Source of the DNA: Nocardia miyunensis NBRC 108239
Lineage (GTDB): Bacteria; Actinomycetota; Actinomycetes; Mycobacteriales; Mycobacteriaceae
Direction: 5' to 3'
Assembly (NCBI RefSeq): GCF_001613065.1
Contig: NZ_BDBQ01000009.1
Location: 1 to 64,000 of the forward strand
Length of the DNA stretch: 64,000 nucleotides
Position numbers and translations under genes: made by a program
Shown here: piece by piece, positions 55,127 through 63,260 of the stretch
Numbering within the stretch: the stretch's first letter is position 1
Layout: each line of letters opens with the position of its first letter
The notes under the pieces: generated by a model
Told to the model about the DNA's origin: nothing
What the model saw: only the letters and a program-made list of their open reading frames with translations
The model's database searches: none

Positions 55127-55707
55127 CGATTCTCTCCTGTGGGAGCGGTCAATCCGGCCACCACGAAATCGCGCAGCGTCGCCACCGCGCCCGCGGACAG
55201 TTCGGAGCCCTGTGATTCGACATTGCCGAATCGCATGATGATCAGATCGAAGGCGAGCATCCAGCGGCGGCGGCTCTCGCGGTCGCTCAGGCCGGGCAGC
55301 AGCCCGTCCCAGGTGTCGAGGCGGAACCACGGCCGGCTGAATCCGATCGGGCGGCGGCCGAGCACGAATTGCGCCATCAGCCGCAGATGCAACCGCCCCA
55401 CCGGATCGGCGGCCAGTGCCACGAACGGCTCGATCACCGCGTCCACGACCTCGGCCACCCCGGCATGCCGCGCGGTCAGTTCGGTGAGCCGGGTATCCCA
55501 CAGCGCACCGAGCCGGTCCTCGATCAGCGCCGCGACGAGCGCCTCCTTGGAACCGAAATGGTAGTGCACCGCAGCGGAATTCGCGCGCGCCGCCGCGCAG
55601 ATCCCACGCACCGACACCTCGTCGTACCGCCCGGTCAGCAGCAGTTGTTCCGCCGCCGCGAGCAACCGCTCACGAGTACCCGTCGAGTTCTCGACCTGCT
55701 CAGCCAT
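55123..55707 (-). CDS. TetR-family regulator of the ene-reductase/SDR operon
   Basis: A 194-residue regulator. The helix-turn-helix is at about 10-55: GTRERLLAAAEQLLLTGRYDE, VRGICAAARANSAAVHYHFGSK. The C-terminal domain is similar to repressors with an extra helix (TetR_C_7-like). ATG 55707 is used; ATG 55725 is also open. It is the first gene of the operon with ene-reductase and SDR, with a perfect palindrome just upstream, suggesting autoregulation. Confidence 0.88.
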   Translation of the reverse strand: MAEQVENSTGTRERLLAAAEQLLLTGRYDEVSVRGICAAARANSAAVHYHFGSKEALVAALIEDRLGALWDTRLTELTARHAGVAEVVDAVIEPFVALAADPVGRLHLRLMAQFVLGRRPIGFSRPWFRLDTWDGLLPGLSDRESRRRWMLAFDLIIMRFGNVESQGSELSAGAVATLRDFVVAGLTAPTGENR

Positions 55708-55738
55708 GGCACGAGTGAAACACATTTCAACCAACGAT

Positions 55739-55753
55739 TCAATCACTGATTGA
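55739..55753. promoter_or_regulatory. TetR-type operator palindrome
   Basis: TCAATCACTGATTGA is a perfect 15-bp dyad (7-bp arms around one base), centred about 39 bp upstream of the TetR start codon. Its size and place fit TetR autoregulation. Confidence 0.6.
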
Positions 55754-56091
55754 CTCAACTCGGACGGACTCGGCCGACAGCAGCCCACGTCATCTCGACG
55801 GAATCTCGGCGCGGCGGCACCGACCGGATCGAAATCCCGGGCCGGGTGCGACATCTGCGAGGTAGCGGGTGTCATCCGGGCATACATGTTGTGCCCCAGC
55901 CGATTACGCGGACCTGCGACCACGCGAGCCCCCGAGCGAACCGACCCGACAGCGGATGACGCAGAGCTTCCGAAAACCGCTTGGGCACAAGGGATTACCC
56001 AGGGAACGGTTGCGTCGGTCACGCGGAAGACTGCGCGGCTGCGGTAGCGGTTCCAGTATCACCACCTCAACGAACGACACCCCACAGAGAG

Positions 56092-56107
56092 ATTGTTAGA
56101 CAACAAT
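56092..56107. promoter_or_regulatory. GntR-like operator ATTGTTAGACAACAAT
   Basis: A perfect inverted repeat: ATTGTT-AGAC-AACAAT. It shares TTGTTRGACAA with the second site at 56212-56224. This fits FadR/FCD-type GntR operators. No GntR gene is in the window. Confidence 0.5.
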
Positions 56108-56204
56108 TAGAGGTCACGATCGCCTAGATCTGTCATTCTGCGGATATCAGGAGCTTCTACCGCGCATAGTCTTGTGGCCACGGTCGAGGAGTGTTAACTT
56201 CAAG

Positions 56205-56225
56205 AACAATATTGTTGGACAATAT
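56205..56225. promoter_or_regulatory. Second operator-like site upstream of the MFS gene
   Basis: AACAATATTGTT (56205-56216) is a perfect 12-bp palindrome, and the overlapping ATTGTTGGACAAT (56211-56223) is ATTGT-TGG-ACAAT. The second half repeats the TTGTTRGACAA core of the site at 56092. It is about 122 bp upstream of the MFS start. Confidence 0.5.
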
Positions 56226-56346
56226 GCGAGTAGACCGCGTGGGATGCCGAGCCCGAACAGCCCCCGAGACGTTCCAGATTGAACTCGAACGCCGGACAGG
56301 TGGCTGCGGGATCCGTTGTGCCCGTGGGTAGGTCAAGGAGACGAAG

Positions 56347-57705
56347 ATGTCGACCAACCAGGGCGATCCGACGCCGGAGCCACTCGACGCCCGGCGAACG
56401 CGCAACGCGGTGTTCGGTGCCGCCTTCGGATTCTTCGTCGACATGTACGACGTGTACCTGCCGACGGTGACCCTCGTGCCCGCGATGATCTATTTCATTC
56501 CCTCCGACATGCCGGCGAATACCAAGGCGGTCACCTCGGCGCTGGTCTTCGTGGCGACCCTGGTCGGGCGGCCGGTGGGCTCGATGATCTTCGGCTACTT
56601 CGCCGATACGGTCGGCCGGCGCACGGTGACGCTCTGGGCGGTTGCCGGATGCGGCGTGTCGACCGCTCTCATCGCGGCCCTGCCCGGTTACGCCGATATC
56701 GGCATCGCCAGCACCGCACTGCTGATCGTGTTGCGTTTCGTGGACGGCGTGTTCATGGGCGGCGGATACACCGGATCGACGCCGCTGGCCATGGAGGCAT
56801 CACCGAGGGGCCGACGCGGCTGGTACGGCGGCTTCATCGGCGGTGGCTCGGCCCTGGCCAACTGCGTGATCGCGGTGACGACCCTGGTGGTGCTGCAATT
56901 CGCCCACGAGGGTGGTCCGCATGCGGCGTATACCGTGTGGGGCTGGCGGATACCGTTCATTTTCGGAGCCGTGCTGTCGGTCGCATTTCTCGTCTATTAC
57001 TCACGGGCCGTGGACGAGTCGGTGGCCTGGAAGTCGACCCGGAAGACGAAGAATCCGATTCGTGAGATCGTGCTGGGATCGCAACGTCGCGACTTCGTGC
57101 AGATATTCGTGCTGATGACCGGGGTCTGGTTCGCGTCGAGTATGGCTTCGGGAATTCTGCCCACCGCGCTGCACGAGGACAGCCATCTCACCGCGACGCA
57201 GGTCACCGGCGTGCTGGTCATCGCGCAGGGAATCCACGCGATCTTCTTCCCATTCCTGGGACAGCTCAGCGAGCGTATCGGCAGGCGGCGTTTCATCGCC
57301 TACAACGGTGTGGCCGTCGGGGTGATCTGCGCGGGCAGTTTCGCGTTGCTGGCCGTGGGCTGGTCGAGCGGATTCTTCACGCTCGTAATGGTCGCGCTGG
57401 TCATCCGGATGACCGGTGGGAGTGTGTTCGCGGTGACGCCGTCCTATCTGTGCGAGCGTTTCCCGGTCGCGGCTCGCGGCACCGGTTTCGGCCTCGGTTA
57501 CAGCACACCGCTGTTGATCACCTCGTTCTACGCCTATTACCAGAATTGGCTGGGAGCACTGATGCCGCGCGATTTCACCCCGGCCGTGCTGCTGGTGATC
57601 GGGGGCGTATTGATCACCGGTGGCGCGCTACTCGGTCCCGAGACGCGCGATGCCGATCTTTCGGCCGATTCCGTTCGGATCGACAGAAATATAGTGGTCG
57701 GTTGA
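56347..57705 (+). CDS. MFS transporter, metabolite:H+ symporter-type
   Basis: A 452-residue permease with 12 predicted membrane helices. The loop motif between helices 2 and 3 is MIFGYFADTVGRRTVT, and a second GQLSERIGRRRFIA lies mid-protein. These fit the MHS branch (shikimate, proline-betaine, carboxylate symporters). A charged mid loop (DESVAWKSTRKTKNP) separates the halves. Two GntR-like sites upstream suggest substrate-induced expression. The substrate is unknown. ATG 56347 follows AAGGAGACGAAG. Confidence 0.88.
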   Translation: MSTNQGDPTPEPLDARRTRNAVFGAAFGFFVDMYDVYLPTVTLVPAMIYFIPSDMPANTKAVTSALVFVATLVGRPVGSMIFGYFADTVGRRTVTLWAVAGCGVSTALIAALPGYADIGIASTALLIVLRFVDGVFMGGGYTGSTPLAMEASPRGRRGWYGGFIGGGSALANCVIAVTTLVVLQFAHEGGPHAAYTVWGWRIPFIFGAVLSVAFLVYYSRAVDESVAWKSTRKTKNPIREIVLGSQRRDFVQIFVLMTGVWFASSMASGILPTALHEDSHLTATQVTGVLVIAQGIHAIFFPFLGQLSERIGRRRFIAYNGVAVGVICAGSFALLAVGWSSGFFTLVMVALVIRMTGGSVFAVTPSYLCERFPVAARGTGFGLGYSTPLLITSFYAYYQNWLGALMPRDFTPAVLLVIGGVLITGGALLGPETRDADLSADSVRIDRNIVVG

Positions 57706-57883
57706 GTGTCGTGCGCACAGTGCCACAGCGATCGTGAGCACATCGGCTGGGACCGTGTCAGGAGCCGGATGCGACTCGGGACCAGTCTCGGTGGGCGGTA
57801 TCGCGACTACCGCCGCACACCGGCCATGCCCTAACGTCCGCAGGGATCGCACTCGACCTGTGAGAAAGGGCGGACCCACCGCG

Positions 57884-58750
57884 ATGGCCGACTTGACCTA
57901 CGAGAACACGTTGCGGGAGTTGCACACCGACCAGGGAGTGCTGCGGTATCACGAGGCCGGTGACGGCCCGCCGCTGCTGATGCTGCACGGGTCCGGGCCG
58001 GGTGTCACCGGATGGCGCAACTATCGTGGCAACCTCGCGGTCTTCGCCGAGCATTTCCGTTGTCTGGTACTGGAATTCCCGGGGTTCGGGGTGAGCGATC
58101 CGACCGATCAGCATCCGATGCTGGCCGCGCCCGCCTCGGTCGTGCGCTTCCTGGCCGGGCTGGGCCTCGAGCAGGTGAACGTGATCGGCAATTCGATGGG
58201 CGGCATCGTTGCCGCCAATCTCGCTATCGCACAACCGAATCTGTTCCGCCGCATCGTCACCATCGGCGGCGTGGGCCGCAACATCCTCAGCCCCGGCCCC
58301 GGCGAGGGCATCAACCTGCTGATGGATTTCACCGACAATCCCACCCGCGAGGCCTTGATCGGCTGGCTGCACTCGATGGTGTACGACCGCGGCATCGTCA
58401 CCGAGGAGATGATCGAGGAACGCTGGACCCTCGCCACCGAGCCGAAGACCCTCGAATCCGCCCGCCGCATGTACAGCCGCAAGGCGATGACCGCCTCAGC
58501 CGCGGCGGCCGCCGCCTCCGACCAGCCCCCGTACTGGGCCATGCTCCACAAGATCACCGCCCCCACCCTCATCACCTGGGGCCGCGACGATCGAGTGAGC
58601 CCCGTCGACATGGCCCTGCTCCCCCTCCGCACCCTCCCCCACGGCGAAATTCACATCTTCCCGAACTGCGGGCACTGGGTGATGATCGAGCAGAAAGCGG
58701 CCTGGGAGAGCGCGGTCCTGGCATTCCTGACGCGACCGGACACGGACTGA
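57884..58750 (+). CDS. Alpha/beta hydrolase of the meta-cleavage product hydrolase type (HsaD/BphD-like)
   Basis: A 288-residue hydrolase. HGSGPGVTGWRNYRGNL gives the oxyanion region, GNSMGGIVAANLA the nucleophile Ser, TWGRDDRVSPVDM the Asp and NCGHWVMIEQ the His. These match C-C hydrolases acting on ring-cleavage products (BphD, HsaD). ATG 57884 starts the conserved MADLTYENTLRELHT; the frame also runs upstream without support. It may act in aromatic or steroid degradation, although no dioxygenase is beside it. Confidence 0.87.
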   Translation: MADLTYENTLRELHTDQGVLRYHEAGDGPPLLMLHGSGPGVTGWRNYRGNLAVFAEHFRCLVLEFPGFGVSDPTDQHPMLAAPASVVRFLAGLGLEQVNVIGNSMGGIVAANLAIAQPNLFRRIVTIGGVGRNILSPGPGEGINLLMDFTDNPTREALIGWLHSMVYDRGIVTEEMIEERWTLATEPKTLESARRMYSRKAMTASAAAAAASDQPPYWAMLHKITAPTLITWGRDDRVSPVDMALLPLRTLPHGEIHIFPNCGHWVMIEQKAAWESAVLAFLTRPDTD

Positions 58751-58759
58751 ATTCCGCTG

Positions 58760-58781
58760 GGGGCCGGAGGTTTCCGGCCCC
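58760..58781 (+). terminator. Intrinsic hairpin after the hydrolase gene
   Basis: GGGGCCGGA (58760-58768), loop GGTT and TCCGGCCCC (58773-58781): a perfect 9-bp stem with a tetraloop, 9 bp past the stop codon. No U-tract. Confidence 0.7.
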
Positions 58782-58935
58782 TCGCAAGACCAACAGATCG
58801 GCGACTCCTCTCCGGTAACCACCCATATCTCGGCTGACCACGGGTTTGGTCGAAAAGTGGTGTGTGCAAGCATAATTGGGTCAATTGTCCAGAGTGAAGA
58901 TTCTGATTTCACATGGGCTCGGAGGGTGTTTCGAG

Positions 58936-60384
58936 ATGATCTTCGCGATAGAATTCGAACAGTCACTGACCCCACCACCCGATCGCGACGCGGTCGAGTT
59001 GCTGCGCGGAGTCGAACGCGCGGCACGCATGCTGGCCGAGTTCGCGGCCACCGGGTCCCCTGACGATATCGGGAAGGTCGGCGTCAGCATTCTGGCGCAT
59101 CTGGACCCGGACAGGCGGATCACCGACGACACCGACCGCGCCCGCATGCGCGGAATCCGGATCGGCAGGCAACGGCCCGACGGGATGTCCGCCATCACCG
59201 GAGACATCGACCCGGTACTACGGGCGCTGCTGGACCCGGTGCTGGCCAAATACGCGCGTCCCGGCGTAGCTAACCCGCACGACCCCACCAGCCCCGGCGC
59301 GAATCTGGACCGCACCGATCCACAGCTGATCACCGCTGCCGCACAACGCGACACACGTACCGCACCCCAGCGCACCCACGACGCGTTCACACTGTTGCTA
59401 CGAGAGCTGGTGGACACCGACAAGCTCGGCACGCATCGAGGAATACCGGTCACCACCGTGCTCACGATGCGCCTGGCAGACCTCGAACAACTGTCCGGAG
59501 CCGCGACCACCGCAACCGGCGGCACCGTCGCGATCCCCGACGCGTTGCGCCTGGCCGAAACCTCACGCCCCTACCTGGCAGTGTTCGACCGCGCCGGGCT
59601 ACCCCTGCATTTCGCACGGATGCGGCGACTGGCCTCACCCGCACAACGACTCTCACTCATCGCCGCACTGGCAGGATGCTCACGGCCAGGCTGTGATGCG
59701 CCCGCATCACTGTGCGCGGTGCATCACGTCCGCGATTACAGCAAGGGCGGACCGACCGACATCGAAAACCTCGTCCTGGCGTGCGACCATTGCCATTCTC
59801 TGATCAACGACAGCGACACGGGCTGGAAAACTGTTGCCCTGGATGAGGATTCACAGTTCCCAGGCCGGACCGCGTGGATCGCCCCGGACCATATCGACCC
59901 CACCGCTACCCCGAAAGTGAATCATCGCCACCACGCGGGAGAACTCCTCGCGCAAATCGTGGCCGACATCCACACCCGCCGCGAACGAGAACGTAACGCG
60001 CACCGGCGCTGGTTGCGAGAGCGACAACCGGCGACATCGCAGCCTGACCCCGGTGAGAAATTGCCCTCACCAGGGGTACAGGCGTCGGCCGACAACGCAG
60101 GCAACCGTTCTGACAACGGCAAAGCGAAACAGAGAACACGCCGGGCATCGGCTCTGGCTGCGGGAGCGACAAGCCGGCGACGTCGCAGCCGACCCCGGCG
60201 AGAAATAGCCCTCACAAGGGCACAAGCACCGGCCGACAGCCAGTGCACCCGCCGCAGGGCAAAACCAGAATGGGCCGCGCACCTAGTCCTACCGCCAGCG
60301 CCAGAAGCCACGACGTGGCACCACAACTCGATCCTCATCACCACAGCGCCCCCCTTGGCACTGAGAGTTCATCTGCGGGCGTGA
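58936..60384 (+). CDS. DUF222/HNH endonuclease-domain protein, shortened at the N-terminus
   Basis: About 482 residues. The HNH domain is clear: AGCSRPGCDAPASLCAVHHV, then DIENLVLACDHCHSLIND. Upstream, only the C-terminal part of DUF222 is present (MLAEFAATGSPDDIGKVGVS, LDPDRR, GIRIGRQRPDGMSAITGDID). Full-length relatives carry roughly 150-180 additional residues before this. The last about 130 residues contain a 145-bp duplication read out of frame and end in a low-complexity tail. ATG 58936 follows GGAGGG. These genes are multicopy, repeat-associated families in Actinobacteria. It may be inactive. Confidence 0.75.
   Translation: MIFAIEFEQSLTPPPDRDAVELLRGVERAARMLAEFAATGSPDDIGKVGVSILAHLDPDRRITDDTDRARMRGIRIGRQRPDGMSAITGDIDPVLRALLDPVLAKYARPGVANPHDPTSPGANLDRTDPQLITAAAQRDTRTAPQRTHDAFTLLLRELVDTDKLGTHRGIPVTTVLTMRLADLEQLSGAATTATGGTVAIPDALRLAETSRPYLAVFDRAGLPLHFARMRRLASPAQRLSLIAALAGCSRPGCDAPASLCAVHHVRDYSKGGPTDIENLVLACDHCHSLINDSDTGWKTVALDEDSQFPGRTAWIAPDHIDPTATPKVNHRHHAGELLAQIVADIHTRRERERNAHRRWLRERQPATSQPDPGEKLPSPGVQASADNAGNRSDNGKAKQRTRRASALAAGATSRRRRSRPRREIALTRAQAPADSQCTRRRAKPEWAAHLVLPPAPEATTWHHNSILITTAPPLALRVHLRA
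60006..60240. repeat. Tandem 145-bp repeat within the DUF222-HNH 3' end
   Basis: About 85 bp from 60006 (GCTGGTTGCGAGAGCGACAA, and GACCCCGGTGAGAAATTGCCCTCA) recur from 60151 with scattered changes. The period is 145 bp, not divisible by three, so the second copy is read in another frame. The protein sequence RRWLRERQP of copy 1 does not recur in the second copy. Confidence 0.75.
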
Positions 60385-61013
60385 CGGATCGTGACAGTCA
60401 TGCGGCGAAGCCTGCCGCGCAACCGGCCGTCGGTGTCCGGCGCCAGCGTCAACCCAGTGCTGTCGGCGATACGATCGGCTACCGCCGTCACCGCGGTCGT
60501 GTCGGTCCAAATGTGTTCGGCGAATTCAGGTTTACTCAGCTGCTCGAGGCAATAGTCGAGCCTGTCCACAGCGAACTGCTCTCCGCGCAGCAGCAGATCA
60601 CCCTGACCGATCCGGCGCAGGACCGGCGCGAGGCCCAAACCGCGATCTCGGAGACGATTCAGCACCGTTTCCCGGCTGGCCAGCAACGCGAAATGACGTA
60701 CGTCATGTCCTGCCTCGCGCAACCTCCCCACCGTCTCGGCGAAGTATCGAGGCTCGACGACTGTCATCGGTGCGATCACCACGCCATCGTGGTTACCGAG
60801 CACGTGATCCAGGACCTCGAACACTCCCTGACGCCAACTGGGATAGTCCTGGAAGTCCGCGCGCAACCGCGGCGGCATCATCCGGTGCAGCCCGAACCCG
60901 GCCTCCTCCGGGTCACACAGCACACTGCCGGCAAGCCGTCGACGCAACTCGCACGCGGTCTGCGTCTTACCCCCGCCGAAGGGCCCATTGATCCACAGCA
61001 GCACGGGCATCAC
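60369..61013 (-). CDS. TmrB-like P-loop ATPase/kinase
   Basis: A 214-residue protein. The P-loop is INGPFGGGKTQTA (residues 8-20) and VLCDPEEAGFGLHRMM resembles the tunicamycin-resistance protein TmrB and related AAA/zeta-like kinases. No membrane segment is seen. Its stop overlaps the HNH 3' end (16 nt). A resistance or small-molecule phosphorylation role is possible. ATG 61013 or 61010. Confidence 0.82.
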   Translation of the reverse strand: MMPVLLWINGPFGGGKTQTACELRRRLAGSVLCDPEEAGFGLHRMMPPRLRADFQDYPSWRQGVFEVLDHVLGNHDGVVIAPMTVVEPRYFAETVGRLREAGHDVRHFALLASRETVLNRLRDRGLGLAPVLRRIGQGDLLLRGEQFAVDRLDYCLEQLSKPEFAEHIWTDTTAVTAVADRIADSTGLTLAPDTDGRLRGRLRRMTVTIRHARR

Positions 61014-61189
61014 CCTACGACGGATCGGGCCGACGACTGGGCACTACGACGCGCAGGTCAGCATCTGATCGTGGCGGCAGGACAGCAGGACCAATCACAA
61101 CGGCCGCCGCCATGCTCGCAGCTCGGGAACGCTGACACCCGGGTACGCTCGTCAACTTGCCGTTTCCGATTCCAGGAGGTTGTGCGGCC

Positions 61190-61885
61190 GTGTCATTTCC
61201 GCCCGAAATCACGCAGCGGATAGTCAGTACTCCGGAGCAGATGGCTGCCGCCTGGGTGGATGGCGCGCCGCCACGGCTCGAACCAATCATGTTGGCTCCC
61301 TATGACTCCGGCTGGCCACGGCTGTTCGACGAACAAGCCGATCTGATTCGCCGGGCCCTCGGCGCGGCGGCATGCACGATCGAACATGTCGGCAGTACCG
61401 CGGTCCCGGGTCTGGCCGCCAAACCGATCATCGACATCGACCTCATCGTGGCGGACTCCGCGGACGAGGCCGCCTACCTCCCCGGGCTGGAGCAGGCTGG
61501 TTTTCGGCTGATCCTGCGAGAGCCGCACTGGCACCAGCACCGGATGCTCACCCGCACCGACCCCGCGGTGAACCTGCACGTCTTCAGCCCGAATGCCACT
61601 GAACACATCCGGCACCTGGTGTTTCGGGACCGGCTGCGCGGCCATCCGGGAGACAGGAATCTCTACGAGAGCACCAAGCGCACACTCGCCGCCGAAACGG
61701 CCGACAACCCCGCCGACTACAACCTGGCCAAGAACCCGGTTATCGACGAGATCTACCAACGGGCCTTCGCCGAGGCGGCTCAGCCGAATTCGACGGTGGC
61801 GAGCATGCGGCGGGCGAGTTCTTCGGGGTCGCCTTCGCCGAGTTGCGAATCCTCCAGTGCGCCTTCGCGACACAGCGAGGCATAG
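61190..61885 (+). CDS. GrpB-family nucleotidyltransferase-fold protein
   Basis: About 231 residues. LAPYDSGWPRLFDEQADLIRR, IEHVGSTAVPGLAAKPIIDIDLIV and HRHMLTRTDPAVNLHVFSP are GrpB signatures, with the nucleotidyltransferase-like DxD. GTG 61190 follows AGGAGG. Homologous sequence ends near PVIDEIYQRAFAEA; the last about 35 residues (AQPNSTVASMRRASSSGSP...) are read through antisense TetR sequence and are not conserved. It thus overlaps the TetR gene by 106 nt, tail to tail. Function unknown. Confidence 0.82.
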   Translation: MSFPPEITQRIVSTPEQMAAAWVDGAPPRLEPIMLAPYDSGWPRLFDEQADLIRRALGAAACTIEHVGSTAVPGLAAKPIIDIDLIVADSADEAAYLPGLEQAGFRLILREPHWHQHRMLTRTDPAVNLHVFSPNATEHIRHLVFRDRLRGHPGDRNLYESTKRTLAAETADNPADYNLAKNPVIDEIYQRAFAEAAQPNSTVASMRRASSSGSPSPSCESSSAPSRHSEA

Positions 61886-62340
61886 CCGTGCACGAGGGAC
61901 CAGGCGGCGAGTTCGACGGCTCGGCGGCGGTCGGGAGGTACGCCGGTTCCGGCGACGCCCTCGCGCAGGTAGGCGCCGGAGCGGGTGCGGGCGGCGACGA
62001 GTTGGTCATTGCCGGTGTCGAGCAGGTCGTGGCGGAACATGATTTCGAAGTGGCCGGGATGCAGTCGGGCGAATCGGATGTAGGCGACCGCCACCTCGCG
62101 GAAATCTGTTCCGGCACTGTGCAATTCGTCGGCGAGCAGGCCGAATCCCTCGATCGCCAGTTCGGTCAGCATGCCTTGGCGGTTGCCGAAGTGGTGGGCG
62201 GGGGCCGCGTGCGAGACTCCGGCGCGCTGCGCGAGCGCACGCAGCGACACCGCGTCGATGCCCTCGGCCGCGATCTGCTCGGCGGCCTCGGCCAGCAATA
62301 CCGCACGCAGGTCCCCGTGGTGATAGCGGTTCCTGGTCAC
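61780..62340 (-). CDS. TetR-family regulator divergent from DoxX gene
   Basis: A 186-residue regulator. The helix-turn-helix is residues about 8-55: YHHGDLRAVLLAEAAEQIAAE, LRALAQRAGVSHAAPAHHFG. It is divergent from the DoxX gene across 96 bp that contains a sigma-70-like promoter flanked by AATCTAG repeats. It probably represses that gene and itself. The 3' end is overlapped by GrpB. Confidence 0.88.
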   Translation of the reverse strand: MTRNRYHHGDLRAVLLAEAAEQIAAEGIDAVSLRALAQRAGVSHAAPAHHFGNRQGMLTELAIEGFGLLADELHSAGTDFREVAVAYIRFARLHPGHFEIMFRHDLLDTGNDQLVAARTRSGAYLREGVAGTGVPPDRRRAVELAAWSLVHGYASLCREGALEDSQLGEGDPEELARRMLATVEFG

Positions 62341-62368
62341 CTCATGATCATGACCCAGAATCTAGACA

Positions 62369-62397
62369 TTGACAAGTTTACTGCACGATCCTAATCT
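62369..62397 (+). promoter_or_regulatory. Consensus-like sigma-70 promoter for the DoxX gene
   Basis: -35 TTGACA (62369-62374), 17-bp spacer, -10 TAATCT (62392-62397), 40 bp before the DoxX start codon. AATCTAG repeats at 62359-62365 and 62393-62399 flank or overlap the boxes and could be repressor sites. Confidence 0.75.
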
Positions 62398-62436
62398 AGT
62401 CAGCGTCAAGATTTATCGCCTGCTCAGGAGACCCTG

Positions 62437-62871
62437 ATGGCACCATTGGTCGTTCTCGTCGTCGTCAGCGGCATCGCCCGCCTGCTCGGCCTGCTACTGC
62501 TCCCGGGATGGCTCGATTCCTGGCCGCACGCCGTCCGGCTCGGTCTCGCGGCGATGTTCGCGCTGACCGCCAGCGCTCATTTCCTACAGCCCCGCCGCGA
62601 TGCCCTCATCGAGATGGTTCCACCGCGCCTACCTGGCCCGGCTAACCTGGTCACCCTGACCGGAATTCTCGAATTGGCCGGTGCCGCAGGGCTTCTCATC
62701 CCGCCGGTCGCTCCGATAGCAGCATTCTGTCTCGTGGCGATGCTCGTACTGATGTTCCCGGCCAACGTTCGCGCGGCCCGCGCCCACGTCGGCCTGAAAA
62801 CCGTTCCCCTCCCGGCTCGCACGACACTACAGGTCCTGTTCATCGCCGCCTGCATTCTCGCCGCGTTCTGA
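62437..62871 (+). CDS. DoxX-family membrane protein
   Basis: A 144-residue protein with about four hydrophobic helices, matching DoxX/DUF4267-like: LGLAAMFALTASAHFLQPRRDALIEMVP, LTGILELAGAAGLLIPP and PANVRAARAHVGLKT. DoxX-family proteins are linked to redox balance and stress in mycobacteria. It is transcribed from a strong promoter and faces a TetR gene. ATG 62437 follows CAGGAGACCCTG. Confidence 0.85.
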   Translation: MAPLVVLVVVSGIARLLGLLLLPGWLDSWPHAVRLGLAAMFALTASAHFLQPRRDALIEMVPPRLPGPANLVTLTGILELAGAAGLLIPPVAPIAAFCLVAMLVLMFPANVRAARAHVGLKTVPLPARTTLQVLFIAACILAAF

Positions 62872-63260
62872 ATTACGTTCTCCGAGAATATATTCGCCGC
62901 TGACAAGGTTGCCCCCGGGCAAGCCCCGCCGACATCACTCGCCCCACAACGCCGCATCACCTGTTCTGGAAGGTCGTGCCCGGCGCACCCGCGCCGGGCA
63001 CGGCTCGATCCGGGCGCGGCCTCCGGCGGCAACTACTGCGCACCCCCGGAGGTGAGTTCACGAGCATCCTGCGACGACAGTCCGAATCCGGCCTATGCGG
63101 GCGCGCATCACGCAACGGTGCCGTAAGCCGTCGAGCCCACGCAGACAACAGGATTCGGATCATCGCCTGGCGATCGCGTGTGCTCCACACTCCCTGCCGG
63201 CATGGTCACGCATCGCCCGATCAACCGCGCCGCACGAGGCGCAGAGCCGCGTGTGTCACG
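62872..63260. other. Intergenic region between convergent DoxX and SDR genes
   Basis: No gene is supported. It holds the terminator at 62975-63002. Confidence 0.5.
62975..63002. terminator. Bidirectional terminator
   Basis: CGTGCCCGGCGC (62975-62986), loop ACCC and GCGCCGGGCACG (62991-63002): a perfect 12-bp stem with a 4-nt loop between convergent genes. Confidence 0.8.

Larger units (their letters stand above)
55754..56346. other. Long intergenic region with two operator-like repeats, upstream of the MFS gene
   Basis: No gene is supported. The region lies between divergent TetR and MFS genes. It contains the repeats at 56092-56107 and 56205-56225 and is locally AT-rich compared with the flanks. 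Confidence 0.5.

Noticed and set aside
57895..57910. GAGAACACGTTGCG resembles a KstR site
   Set aside because: It lies inside the coding region of the hydrolase and matches only six of eight fixed positions.
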